From assembly GCF_003073045.1 (NCBI RefSeq), contig NC_037597.1, positions 4,398,717 through 4,462,716 on the forward strand: a stretch of 64,000 nt of DNA, read 5' to 3'. Shown piece by piece: positions 1 to 12,414 of the stretch (the stretch's first letter is position 1; each line of letters opens with the position of its first letter). Source of the stretch: Pomacea canaliculata (Eukaryota > Mollusca > Gastropoda > Architaenioglossa > Ampullariidae). A program made the position numbers and the translations under genes. The notes under the pieces are model-generated. The model searched no databases, was not told where the DNA came from, and was given only the letters and a program-made list of their open reading frames with translations.

Positions 1-3000
1 AGACCAAGTAAAAGCAGTGGCCAATTCTCCTTTCAATACAAGAACAATAAGGTTGCACAAGATTGAGTGAAGATACATGAACACATTAGCCATCATAATG
101 TGAATCTCACAGCCTGTGTTTTTGAGGAGGTACTCGTTGTACACGCCTGCAAAGCAGGAGCAGAATACCTGCAGAAGAATTAACAGGACATGGACATCCA
201 GATACGGCCAAAGAGATGAATCACCAGTATGCATTGAATCTTCACTTCTGCTGTCTGGTGTAGATGTAACTGTGTGTGACTTTGCTGCATGGTTGATGTC
301 TTTGATAATGCAGCCAAACGTCAGCAAAAACACTGATGCCCACTGCATTCCACTAAGCTGCTTCTTAAACAGCATCTGCACACACAAAAACATGAATATA
401 GTATACCTTCACAAAATGAAATAATTTCTCTCACTGCTGGCAGCTATAGACCTTCATGAAAAGTATCTCCTTACAGGTACAAAAACTTCTAGAGGCAACC
501 TGGTGTAAAAGTTCAGTAAACTAATAAACCTCCTTCTAAGCAGCATCTTTGTAAATAAGAGAATTTTAGCCATTCAGTTGCATAGCAAAGTAACTAAAAC
601 TATGCTGATTGATCACTACTGATGCAATATTCTTGCGCTCAGAATCCAAACTAAGCATTTAATCCTTGCACATCTGGGTACATACATCCACGAGCATTTA
701 CACATGAAAATACACACAAGATACTTTTACCAAAAACACTGATCATAAACATTTTTATACTGCTTTATTTGATAAAAAATAAATGCCATTTGTACTATTG
801 CTCTTAGTACACTACATGAATCATTATCATTATTGGCACTTTCAGCAAACTGGAATATCCCTGAACTATCTCAAAGTCAAATATTGGAAACAGACATTAC
901 CTGGAACACAACACCAGTGACGACAACTCTCATCTGTAGAAGGAGAAAGTATGTGGTTGGGTCATAGGTAGCAAGGTTGACAAACTGCAAGTTGTTGTAC
1001 AAACAGTACATAGCTGCAGGCACGAAGTACAGCATTAGGACTGGAAAACAGCATTAGAAAAGTAAAGCATGTGCACTATAAAATAATATTATAAAACAGT
1101 AAAGCATTAGCACTATAAAATAGTACTATAAATGCAGAATATCAGAACCACAGTATATATTTTTTAATGCAATGTATCAAATTTTATATTATATAAACTA
1201 GCACTACTGATTATTGGAGATTTCCATATAAGATGTAAATTTTTAAACTTTATATCAAATTACCATCTTTAAAATAAGAATATTTAATATAAAAATACAC
1301 TTTATTAATAATACAAATTTAATTTTGAATTTCAAAATTTATATCTAAAATGTATTAGAATAACTAAATTTGTATAAAACTGGACCACAGTAAAGATATT
1401 GTGCATTACTATGTACAAATAAGTTGATATCAGCATTGCAAAGAGAAAGAGGGTCAAGAAATAATACAAGTTAAAATGTGATCCATTTTTTTTTTTAAAA
1501 AAAACCTACAGTTATGTTAAAATAGGTATAAATGCTTACATCACAAGACAGAACAGACACCAAGAAAAATTATAAGATTTCAGAAAGTAAGACAAAAGTG
1601 ACCATATCAATCTGAAAAAAGCTGTACAGTGTAAGCTATACAAAACACAGAAATAGCAACAGCAGATCAAGCCTAAAACAGGCACATCACCGCAGTTGAC
1701 ATTGCTAATGACGTTTGAATTTGAAACTACCCAAATACCAACAAAGATAAATCTAAATGCATGTGGCATAGCATTAACACAGAATATAAAAAAGCAGACC
1801 AAGCAAATACCAGCAGCTGACACCATTGCATGACATAATATCTGCACAAGAACTTCCATTCTTAACACACACAATTCTATTTCCCAGTACTATAGCATAA
1901 TACTACTTTCTTTTGAGACCAATACATATACTGATATCTTTAAGTATTTTTTCTGTATGAGCTACATTTCCTTAGCAAAAAAAAGCTACTTACTCTTTAA
2001 ACCATTACTTCACTCTCAAATAAACATGGCAACAAAAAAGTTTGTGTAAACATTCCTATGCACTGGTCCAAACACACTTCTACTTTTTATGGATTTTTTT
2101 TTCTGTGCATAATCATTAAAGATCCAACAGATAATTCTGCCGAGTTTAACCGATTTCAATTACTTTCTATTGCATAGACCTACCTCTTCTGTTTTCTTTA
2201 AACTCTTCTATAAACTGAGACACAGTGTGACTGAAAGAGAAGAAAAATGTTATAAAATAAATAATGATTACTGAAATGTTCATATTGTCATAGTAATATT
2301 TGTGTGTATGTGTGTACACATACGTGGGACATATTTGTTTGAACTCTCCCTGGAAAATGCTTCACTGCAAACTCTTTCCACTGACTGCATTCATCTCTGA
2401 TACTCTTACTGTTGCTTCAAGATTGTGTGGGATAGATTCTTGGCCTCATTAAAAAGATACACTCTATTTTCTTAATTCAATTTACTAAACACCTGCTGGA
2501 ATGCTATTTATGTCTCTGGTTGAAGCTGTGGCAATGCCCTGTTGTGACAGGTGCTAGTCCACAGTGCTTCAGTGCTACAACAATCAGAGTCTTTGTTTTC
2601 TTGCTGATATTTTGCTCTTCTTTTGTCATCTCTAGGTTCAAGTATTCTGCTTCACGCACAAATACATCCGTGTGTGCACACATGCACACAAAAATGATTA
2701 TACAACTGTCTTTGATGCAATTATATACTTGTAAAAGTATGGCATATTTCTTGATTATCTTTTCCATAAATCCAAAATGCTTAATAGTACTTTTGGTCAA
2801 TTGCAAGGTATGAACAGAAAAGGAATCAAACCCCCAAAACTTTGATTGTGTTTACTCCACATCTGTACCCAGAGCTACAAAGATATTTCTTTTGGTGTCA
2901 TTTCCATTAGCTTTTTTAATAATTAGTAAAATGGATTCTATCTCAGTTTCAACTCTGGACTCATTTAATTCCACTTAGGTAAAAATCTAAAGCATAAGAA

Positions 3001-6000
3001 TGATTTTAATCTATAAAATTTTAAATAAATCTAATTGCAAACTGAAATCTGCAATCCACTAGAAAGGAATACAATTAGTTGTTTTGCTTACCATTTTATA
3101 AAACACCACAGAACCTTTCCCATACCTAATCCTCTTTTCTCAAAAAAGTGCAAGCAAAAAAAACATATACTGAGGCCATGCTGTTACAAACACATCCAAA
3201 TATGTTGAAGCAGTTTGTCTTCTTTTAGGACAAAGGGTCATGTACTTCAAAATCAGACTGGAGAAAACTGTCAAACCTGATTGTTTAGTGGGTGTAGAAT
3301 AGAAACTAAAGGCACGTTTGACCTTTTTGAATTTGTACTAGTACAGTCCACAAACCAGGAGATTACATGCAACCAAAGACTCTTCCATATATATATATCA
3401 TGAGTAATATATCATAGCCATGCATAAGACTATGATGACCCTAACACTTGTGAGACAAAATGACTCAAAGCCACTGGCAGCTGGAAAATAATATGCATGC
3501 TAATATTCCACAAACCACACGAGGCTCTGGTCCTCAAAGTCATGCATGATGAAGTAGTACTCGTAGTCTTAATTATTTATTTTGGGTTGTCTAATCAAAT
3601 GTGAAGTGTGTAAGACAAATCTGGTCTAGATATCTGATTGTTCATTGACCCATCTGTCCCCATTCAACAGAATCGACATGCTTTTGACAACCTGTAAGAT
3701 ATTAGCATTTTGATATTCCAAAAAAAAAAAAAAATGCAAACAACAAAAAAACTCACTTTTTAAGGTAAAGAACTGTGGATGCTAAAAGCTTGACACATTC
3801 AGTTAGCAAGACAACTGTCACTGTGCTGTAATTATAGCTGTTATCTGAAGATTTTGATGCTGTGACAAGAATACCTGCAAAAGAAAAATTATAATTATAT
3901 ACAGCCTGGGCTGGTTCTATCATTAGGCAAACTAGGCAGTCGTCTAGGGCACAGTCACAGAGGGGAATACAAAAATAGCCTGCTGGGTTTTTTTTAAAAG
4001 ATGAATAATGTTAGTGAAAATATTTTCATTGGCAGGACACCTTTCCTCTGCTGGTAGGCTGACTTTACCATGATAGTTTCTCAGTAGATATATTACAGGA
4101 AAACTCCATCATTTGAGGGCACATTTGCAGTGATCAGCTGACCAGCAGGGGAAGGACAGGCCTGTCAAGGGGGTTGGGGACAGGTGTAAACAAGCAGCGG
4201 TTGTGAAGGGGGCCTGGCCTTGGTCAACAGATTGTTTTCCTTTTCTTTTTGTTTTAAAGAAAGGTTGACGTAACACTCCTCACTATGGAGCTGAGTACTA
4301 CAACTTTGATCCTTTAAAGTCATTTTTCCTTATTTACTAACCACTCACGTTTAAACAACTCTATGTTCAAGTAGTGATGTAGATCCTTGTGCACTTGTCC
4401 TAGTGTTTGCAGTCTATGTTATGCTACTGAATGAAATGTAGATACTGACAATCGAATTGTAAGCATATTGTTATATACTGGGAAAATAATTTAGGATTAC
4501 AATTAAAAGGGGACCAGAGAAATCATCTACCCCGGGGCCCATGCTGGGTCGCTGGCCCTTAGAAGGGGTGGTGGAGGCAGACCAGAGGGATGGGTGAGAG
4601 TGGTAGTGGATGGGGAAGGGTCTAGTCATAGAGGGGAAACAAAAATGGCTTGCTGTTTGGGGTTTTTTAAAGTGATGTAAAATGTTACGGAAAAATATCA
4701 TTTTCATAGACTGACATTTTCAGGACACCTTTCCTCTGCTTTTAGGTTCACTTGACCATGGGAGTTTCCCAGTTCAAGTATTACAGGAAAGTCCCATCAT
4801 TTGAAGTCACCAGCTAACCAGCAGAGAAATAAAGAGTGAAGAGTTAAAGGGGGCTGGGGAGGGTGGCGTCGATGGTGCCTAGGAGGGATAGTAACCATAG
4901 TAATATTTAAGTGTTTGAAATTTGTGTTAAAAAAAAACACTTAACACTAAATGTATAATTATTTCAATATTTGTGTTGATAAATGGATAGCAAACAACTG
5001 TCTGGAGCTCAGTATCTGAAGTGAAAAGCAGAAAAACCCAAAGAGTTGGCAAAACAAGAAAAGTCACTGCATAAGTATCTTCACCAAGAGACGGTGTCAA
5101 TGAGAGCCACAACACTGCTGCTGTTTCTGTGCCTTCAACAAATTTTGGTGTTCCTGCAGTTTTGAAAAGTTCCAGCATTCCTGTGACTTTCACTACTTCC
5201 ACTGCAGACTGTCAGAATCACACTGCTGTTGCCCAAGAGCCTAATAAGCAGAGTCCAGACAACAGTGACATCAAAACCAGTGTACATTATATTCAAGTAA
5301 ATAATAAAAATATCTATGGTGAGGAGAAAGAGAAATAGTTACAGCTGAATTATAATGACTCTGCTACATGGTCTTGCAACGAAAGGCAGGTAACTCAACT
5401 TATTGTTCAGCATGGCCAACACCAGGTACATGATTATAATTTTCCAAAAATGAAAACAAAAGGAGGTTCTCTAAAGTCCACTACAAAAGGAAACTGGCTA
5501 ATGGACAAGAGGTGCAAAGCCAGTGGTTAGTTTATTCAAGGTTCAAAGATACAGTATTTGGTTTTTACTGCAAGTTATTCAGCATTAAGTCTGGCATTTC
5601 ATCTCTGCAGGAAGTTGGATCAAAGGACTGGAAAAAACATTTCAGCCATACTTCACATGAAAAGAAGTGCAGCACACTTAGAAAACTACCAGACATGGAG
5701 AGAACTTGATTATTGCATGGTAAAACCATTGATGACATGAGCCAACACAAGATTAAGCAGGAAGTCCACAGGCACCAAGTACTGGAACAACTGAATAGCT
5801 TTAGTGAGGCTACTAACAATGTAGAATCTTGCACTCCATTGGTGTAATTTCTTGAAGTCTGTAGAATATCTAGCACTTTTGACCCTGTGATAAATGAACA
5901 TTTGCAAAGAATTAAAGGCGATGAAACAATGATACACTATTTCGGGAAAGATATACAAAATTAATTAATACAGCTGCTAGAAAATGCAACAAAGCAGAAG

Positions 6001-7114
6001 ATTTTAACAGCTGCTAGTCACACTAAGTATTATTATTCTATCATCTTGGACTGCACACCAGACAGTCACCAGAAAGAGCAAATGACAATGATTAATCAGT
6101 GCGTTAATGTGGTCGCTGATTCCGAAAGTTTTAGATCTTACATTGAAATAAAAGAGCATTTCCTAAGATTTGTACCATTGTCTGAAATGGGAAGTGCATT
6201 TATGGCAAAAGTTCTTCTCAAGCAACTTAAAGAAATGGAGCTAGACATAGATAACCTGTGAGGACAAGACTATGAAAATGGAAAATGCAAGAAAATTGAG
6301 GTTTTAAGCATCAATTTCATAACTATGACATCTGAATAAATTGCAAAATAACTGGTCCACTTTTTGTGGGATAGGGGACGCAGCATTTGTCTTTTCACTA
6401 GGGAGCAACACAGCCTAGCGCCGGCCCTGTATGCAACATGGACCTTATGTACAATATGAATCAAACATCTCTTTACAGGAAGAAGAGGGCCACGTGACAA
6501 AAGTGATGGTTGTACCAGTGGTGGCAAGGAAGCAGAATGGAAAAAAAGATAATGCAAATAACAATGACAACGGTGATCATCAGAACGTAAAAATTGTCGA
6601 GCCAAAATGTCTGAAGAAAAAGAATAGCTGGAAAAATGCATTAAATAAAAACTTGCATCATAGTGTACTGTCCTTTCAATTATTCTTCTATCATTTAATC
6701 TCTTACTGAGCTGTCGAACAAACTGATCGTTGAAAGAAAATATAGTTAGTGTGCTGCTAAAACAATGCCATATTTTCCCCACTATATAGTCGTTTCATCG
6801 TGTAGAATTCATCATTTAACTAAGTAAATTTTTATAACATACATTTCCAGCTTCAATGAAGAGAGTTATGTTAAACACAAATGAGTATTTTGATTAAGCA
6901 AAAATATGCTATCCAGACCTTTTACTCAACTTTCACGAAATTGTCCTACCTCAATCAATATTGTCTTCACTACTAATGCATGAATAATGACATCAGTGGC
7001 ACTTAACGTCCGAGAAACGTTAACTTTACCTTGATTGATGAACAATGCCATGTACGATACGAAGATAACAAAACTAAGTTTTGTTGGAAACATATTCGAT
7101 GAAATACACCCCAT
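1..7114 (-). CDS. Nucleotide-sugar transporter, SLC35A family, senju-like; 5' part, runs off left edge
   Basis: Five exons join in frame: 7030-7114, 3757-3874, 2184-2230, 901-1040 and 1-375, giving 255 residues with no stop; the C-terminal part lies outside the window. All splice sites are GT-AG. The protein opens with MGCISSNMFPTKLSF and a first membrane segment. It then has NYSTVTVVLLTECVKLLAS, YDPTTYFLLLQMRVVVTG and, in the last exon, CSCFAGVYNEYLLK. This series of motifs is typical of SLC35A nucleotide-sugar transporters of the Golgi membrane and, from memory, is closest to the UDP-galactose transporter senju of flies. A second in-frame Met (MFPTKLS) nine codons downstream is an alternative start. 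Exon 5 encodes a polar Ser/Asp-rich loop before the conserved YNEYLLK helix. Family assignment is firm; substrate and the exact paralogue are inferred. The first intron (3.2 kb) carries a dead hAT transposon. Confidence 0.85.
3902..6430 (+). mobile_element. Decayed hAT-superfamily transposon with ZMYM1/DUF4371-type transposase remnant
   Basis: This lies in intron 1 of the SLC35A-like gene, on the opposite strand. The clearest coding remnant is 6046-6261, which reads MDCTPDSHQKEQMTMINQ, then EHFLRFVPLSEMG and KELELDIDNL-like residues (actual: KEMELDIDNL). It continues after a stop into a GQDYENG-like stretch. Upstream, 5720-5960 contains DPVINEHLQRIK and HYFGKDIQN in broken frames. These are the conserved blocks of ZMYM1-like hAT transposases (DUF4371 region). 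Several stops and frame changes make it non-functional. The left end near 3902 has an AACTAGGCAGTCGTCTAGGG block. The right end near 6418 reads AGCGCCGGCCCTG, the inverted form of a CAGGGCCGGCGCT hAT terminus. Target duplications are not recognisable. A duplicated non-coding segment occurs inside it (about 3940-4160 and 4620-4830). Confidence 0.7.
3940..4830 (+). repeat. Internal direct repeat within the decayed hAT element
   Basis: The segment about 3946-4160 and the segment about 4624-4830 are related copies. Both carry CAGAGGGGAA near the start, then a G/T tract. Both then have CAGGACACCTTTCCTCTGCT, TATTACAGGAAA and CCATCATTTGA in the same order. Identity is visibly incomplete, so the duplication is old. 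It suggests either one element inserted into a relative or an internal duplication during transposition. The stretch between the copies, about 4177-4545, matches the element at 44365-44732. Confidence 0.6.
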
Positions 7115-7260
7115 GGCTGCTAATGCACGTGTATAGATACCCTGCAGTCTCCTGGGACCGTCTACACACCAACCTCCTTGACTACAACCATCGCCCGTCT
7201 GCTCGGAATGCAACTGCAACTGCATTATGTCCCCTGAAGAGATTATTTCCGCTATTGCGC
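7115..7260. promoter_or_regulatory. Shared bidirectional promoter between the SLC35A-like gene and KAT8
   Basis: Only 146 bp separate the two divergent start codons (7114 on minus, 7261 on plus), so both 5'UTRs and core promoters must lie here or overlap the neighbouring first exons. No convincing TATA box is visible, as is common in compact housekeeping promoters. The KAT8 side has two candidate starts, 7261 and 7267. The second has the stronger initiation context (purine at -3, G at +4). Confidence 0.6.
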
Positions 7261-9034
7261 ATGAAAATGGCGGACGAGAAAAAGGCGGTGGATCAAAATG
7301 AAAGAAACAAAGAAAACCTTCCTGGTGTGGGTGATCACTTTCTTGTCCAAAGGCCTGACAATATGTGGCATTCTGCTGAAATTATTCAGATTCGTCCAAA
7401 TGAACAGCCGGGTGGAGGAAATGGTGCCTACGAATATTACGTTCATTATGAAGGCTTCAACCGAAGGTTGGACGAATGGATAGAAATTGATAGGTTTGTT
7501 ATTTTATTTTTCCGGTGCTGAGTTCTTAGTCATTTAGTTAATGATCCAAACGTATCCTCATTTGTGATCAGTTGCACTTAAAGTCAGAACATGATACACC
7601 ACAGTGGCTTGAAAGAATCTGAAGCTAAGATGCTTTGCAGCAAGGGTGTCAAACATTCTTTGCAGCATAAAGTATCATCTTTGTTGAGCATTAAAAGGGA
7701 GTACCCAAACTCCAGAATGGTTTTTTTTCATACAAACATTATTTAACACAATAAATCCAGTTCTTTTTCACAAATATAACAAAAATATATCTTTTGAGTT
7801 AATTTTATATTTTTCCATCAATCAGTTCATTCCAAGTAACAAGTGTATCACTGAGCTACAGATAATTCACGAAATTATAAACAGGTGGCATGCCATTTTA
7901 GAAAGAAAAGGTTTCTTGCTTTTTAAAATTTTAAATCCCAAAAAATTTTTTTTAAATTGTTTATGGTTTTGCTTCAGATTTGACTTGAGTGCCAAAGTTG
8001 AAGACCCACAAACTAAGGAGAAGGATCTGACAATTACACTGACGGACCTAACAGATGGTACTGATCGTAAGATAACACGTAATCAAAAACGGCGGCATGA
8101 TGAGATTAATCATGTACAAAAGACTTATGCAGAGATGGATCCTACCACTGCAGCTTTGGAAAAAGAACATGAAGCCATTACTAAGGTCAAGTATATAGAC
8201 AAAATTCAGATTGGCAAGTATGAGATTGATGCTTGGTACTTCTCACCATACCCTGAAGAGTATGGAAAGCAGCCTAAACTATGGGTTTGTGAATTCTGTC
8301 TCAAGTACATGAAACTTGAAAGATCATTTCGATATCATCAGTCCCAGTGTACCTGGCGTCATCCTCCTGGAAAAGAGATCTATCGAAAGGGTTCCATCTC
8401 CTTATATGAGGTAGATGGGCATGAAGCCAAACTGTATTGTCAGAACTTGTGCCTGCTAGCCAAACTCTTTCTTGATCACAAGACCCTCTACTTCGATGTT
8501 GAGCCTTTTATGTTTTACATATTAACAGAAGTGGATCGACAAGGTTGCCACCTTGTGGGCTATTTTTCCAAAGAAAAAGAGTCACCAGATGGCAACAATG
8601 TGGCCTGCATTTTGACACTTCCCCCATTCCAGAGGAAAGGCTATGGCAAGTTTCTCATTGCTTTTAGCTATGAGTTGTCCAAGCGGGAAGGTTCAGTTGG
8701 CTCTCCAGAAAAACCACTCTCAGACCTGGGCAAACTCAGTTATCGTAGCTACTGGTCATGGGTGTTACTGGACATCTTGCGTGACATGCGTGGCACTTTT
8801 TCAATCAAGGATTTGTCACGCTTGACATCCATATCGGGTCCAGACATTATCAGCACACTGCAGGCCATGAACATGGTAAAGTACTGGAAGGGACAGCATG
8901 TTGTCTGTGTCACACCAAAGCTAGTTGAGGAACATCTGAAAAGCGCTCAGTACAAGCAGCCACCTATCACTGTAGACCCTCCATGCTTGCGATGGGAACC
9001 ACCAAAGAAAATGTCTAAAGTCTCAAAGAAATGA
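7261..9034 (+). CDS. KAT8: MYST-family histone acetyltransferase KAT8/MOF
   Basis: Two exons, 7261-7493 and 7978-9034 (GT-AG, phase 2), encode 429 residues, or 427 from the ATG at 7267. KAT8/MOF acetylates histone H4 Lys16 in the MSL and NSL complexes. An N-terminal chromo-barrel domain (about residues 24-80, with [15 protein letters not shown]) is followed by the signature [20 protein letters not shown] and the MYST domain. The C2HC zinc finger uses C182, C185, H198 and C202. The acetyl-CoA loop reads QRKGYGKF. Lys246 (DHKTLY, autoacetylation), Cys288 (VACILT) and Glu322 (SPEKPL) match human K274, C316 and E350 with a constant offset of 28, so the catalytic set is intact. The chromodomain resembles KAT5/Tip60, but the [14 protein letters not shown] linker is MOF-type. 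Human MOF is 458 residues; the shortfall is in the low-complexity N-terminus. Confidence 0.97.
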
Positions 9035-9956
9035 GTGCATTTCCTGGTGCCTTCCCAACCTTCTCCGCTGTTATATAGCAGTTCTTACATTTCCTTATTA
9101 TGTACATTTCCCCCCATCCCTTTTTTAATGTTACATTTTATAAATTTTGTTGAATAGAAGAGCATAGCAGCAAAAATACACTTCAAATCATGTTAGCTTA
9201 TTTTGTAATTTATTTATATTACAGGGTGGTATGTGCATGGACATGAATATGAAAATAGATGTGCTAAACAGGCATGGATGTTATCTTGAGTTTTTAAGAC
9301 ATTTATGTTCCATATACCACCATTGAAACTTTTGGTGAATATACATATGTCTGTTTCAGTGCGTTATCTTGTTAAGTAGTATGCAGACTACACATGTAAA
9401 ATTGCTGTAACTTAGTTTTCTTTTCATTGGTGTTTTTATTTTTTTTTTTTTTTTTTTCCAATGACTGTACTTACACTGTAAGTATCGCTGAATGCTGCAT
9501 TTTTTGGTGTGGACAAATTGTGTTGGTATTACATGAGAAATCAGATTTGTGTTTTATTTACTGGTCATTTCTTTACAATTATGTTAAAGCCTAATGCAAG
9601 TCAAATTTTAAGTTGTGAGTTGGCTATTGTTAGCTCGTAACAAAAACCAGGTGTTATTTTAAAGTAATAACAGCAGGTTGGTAAATGCTAATTTCAAATG
9701 TTAGCAGTCTTGTAATCACTGTAACAGTTTACAGCGTATGCTGACAAGGTATTGTCCTAATAATATTTCACCACTCAGAGAAAGTCTTGGCCTCTTTTCG
9801 AAATTTAGGCAAGATTTGCAGTGTTCAAACATTTTTATCTCTTAAAGAGGATAGAGGTAATCTGTGAGATTTGGGGAAATAGGTAATTAACCAAACCAAG
9901 TCACTGAAAAATAATTGTGCACATTAGTGTGCCTTTAACTACCCATATGTTTTGTT

Positions 9957-9962
9957 AATAAA
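9957..9962 (+). terminator. Probable polyadenylation signal of KAT8
   Basis: An AATAAA hexamer lies 923 bp after the KAT8 stop in AT-rich DNA, followed by T-rich sequence. The interval 9035-9956 is best read as 3'UTR and contains a long T run near 9438-9458. No earlier AATAAA of similar quality was noticed. Confidence 0.5.
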
Positions 9963-12300
9963 AAAATTTTTTCACTAAAAAAAAATTGTGAAAAGTCTTC
10001 AGGTTTTCATTTTCAAGTGTTCAGATGGTCATATTAATATATAATTATGCCTGCATAAAAGGTTTTTTAAAACTTTAAATCTTGGTATATTCTCAGTAGT
10101 CTAATATTTCAAACTGAAAGTAAGGATCCATTCCTCCATCCACAAAAACTGGTGAGCAAAACATTGCTCATTTTCAATAATAAGAGGAGAGGACAGTTTT
10201 TGTTCTGTCATTTAAGAACGGTACCAGTTATATTTCTCCATTAAATTCCTAATTTGCTGACATTTTGAAGCTAGTGGCCTTTGAAGTGTCGTGCTGACTT
10301 AACGTTGCAATCATAGTCTTGAGTTAATTTGGGATTAAGCCGCATAGTTTGAAAACAGTGCATGTGCCTGAAAAACGTTTCTGAGTTTAAAAAAACGAGT
10401 CCCATATGCATCAGATTAGATACAAGTTTTACGCGTGTTTTTAAGTTAGAATAAATGTGTATCGACAACACTTTACAACCAGTGCAACGTGACTCTCCCG
10501 TTCCCAGGATCACTAACTCCATGGCGCCGACTGACGCAGGCGTAGTGGAGTAACAGACGAGATGTGGAGAATGGTTTATCGCCGTCAGTGTGACTGATTA
10601 ACGACTGACGTATGACAGGTTTGTAGAGCCAACGGGACAGTTGCACGGTACAAACCCGTAAACTGTTATAGTGAGAACAAGAGCTAACGGGACTTTCCGC
10701 CAGGCCATGCTGTTACCACACGTTTGTTAAGTTGTTTATAGTATACCAATCTAATTAATATTAATAAAAATAAGTGGGGGGCTTGCGTAGAGCTCTTAAT
10801 TGGCAAACCTGCTTACCGAGCACAATCTGACTAAACGAAAGTCGACCGCGGTTTTTTTTTTTTTCACGACCGAGGCGGGAGCAACTGTCACACTATTAGG
10901 CTGGGCAAAAATTTAATTAAGTAAGAGCAATTTGCTTTGCCCCCGTTAATCACAGATGTAGTCCTTTTAAAACAAGTTGAATCTGCAATCGATTTCACAC
11001 AGTGTTGGTGGGCATTGCTTTGAACTAATAGAAGTGAAAACAATAATTATTACTGGGCGTATGTTTATAAATTCACACAAACCGTCTTGTGACTGACAAG
11101 CAGGAATGAACAAAAACGATCAAATAGTTTAAGGAACAAGTTTCTTTTTCTTTGCTGTTTATAATGCTAAATATGTACAAATATTTCTTACACACACGCA
11201 AACCTGTGAAAGACGAATGACTAAACAAAACATTCTGTCTAAAGCTCACGACAATAACAAAACGCGTAAATAAAACATTCGCTCCCTTGAGCTATTGCAT
11301 CTCTCCTGTACAATATTATGGTTGTAAAAGTATTACACAGTCTCGCATCTGATCTAATATGTTCAATATCATGTACAAAACTACATCAATACTATTACAA
11401 AGTCTGGAAAGTGAACAAATATTAATAATGGAAAATTTGCCCGCAAGCTCTCGATACAATCCTATGAGAGGAGCAACTGACTGCAAATAAACGATGAAGG
11501 AATTTGATAATGTCTACAATGTGTATATCACGGCCAAAGTTTATGCTGATCACAGGCAAAAATCAAAACATCTTAGAACATGTATTTTGAAGTTCATTTT
11601 TGAAAAAAATCACAGTGTACAAAGCGCCTACACGCACGCACACACACACACTGACATACCAAACAACTTTCACATAATTGATGAAAAAAGACAATACTTT
11701 GCGCTGAGTGCATTTAGTCTCTCTCTCTCTCAACGACCAAAACTTCCGAAGCAGCAAGTATACTGCTAATCAACTCGATGCGTATATAAAGGGAAAACAC
11801 CACGTAAATGTTTGTCTTTCTTCCTGTACACAAAAGATAACAATTGAAAGCAATGAACGAATTTTCAGTTCACACAGTCAGTTCACCCCATCTTCGCATC
11901 ATCTTATACTATGTAATTCTCGCTTCAGATGTCAGCTGAAGGCCGCTAATATTAACCAACCATTTTAAATAGCAGGAGGGCGGCGGGCAAAGTCTTAAAT
12001 GTTGATCTTCTCTGTTGCATTTTAGTCATCTTAACGAGGACATAAGTACTGAGCAAACTGTTCGGTAATATACGTTCAGAAAAAGAAAATTACTGGAATG
12101 CTTTTAATCTGAGGTTGGTCTAAAAGTGTAGTAAAGTCAATAAATTAGTAAATAAACGTCCATCGGCTTCAAACAAGATATTTTCCGAGGATTCTAGGGT
12201 ACGAGTACAAATGCGTTCTCTACAGTATTATGTTGTTTATTGTGTGAAATATCCACCACATAATACGTGACAGTCCACCCATTGCCTCGCTCAAGGCCCC

Positions 12301-12414
12301 TTTTAACCTAACAAATATGGACGAACATTTTAGAAAGTTTGGCAAAGACTGCACGAGGCTTGCATAAAGACGGCCAGACTTGCTCAAACCTTCGTCCATA
12401 TTTGTCAGGTTAAG
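12301..12414. repeat. Short inverted repeat (foldback), 24-bp arms
   Basis: Left arm 12301-12324 reads TTAACCTAACAAATATGGAC and ends GAA; right arm 12391-12414 is its near-perfect reverse complement. The 66-bp interior is not related to the arms. It could be a tiny MITE-like foldback or one end pair of a degraded element. No target duplication is visible. Confidence 0.6.

Noticed and set aside
6431..6709. Acidic and Asn/Lys-rich plus-strand frame that could be an exon
   Set aside because: A plausible acceptor precedes it, but there is no partner exon and it lies just beyond the transposon terminus; insufficient support.
6270..6782. 170-codon minus-strand open frame near the hAT remnant
   Set aside because: It overlaps the decayed transposon end and encodes a low-complexity Ser/His/Leu-rich sequence with no recognisable motif.
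7261..9034. Assignment as KAT5/Tip60 instead of KAT8
   Set aside because: The [20 protein letters not shown] linker, the constant offset to MOF catalytic residues and the C-terminus are MOF-type.
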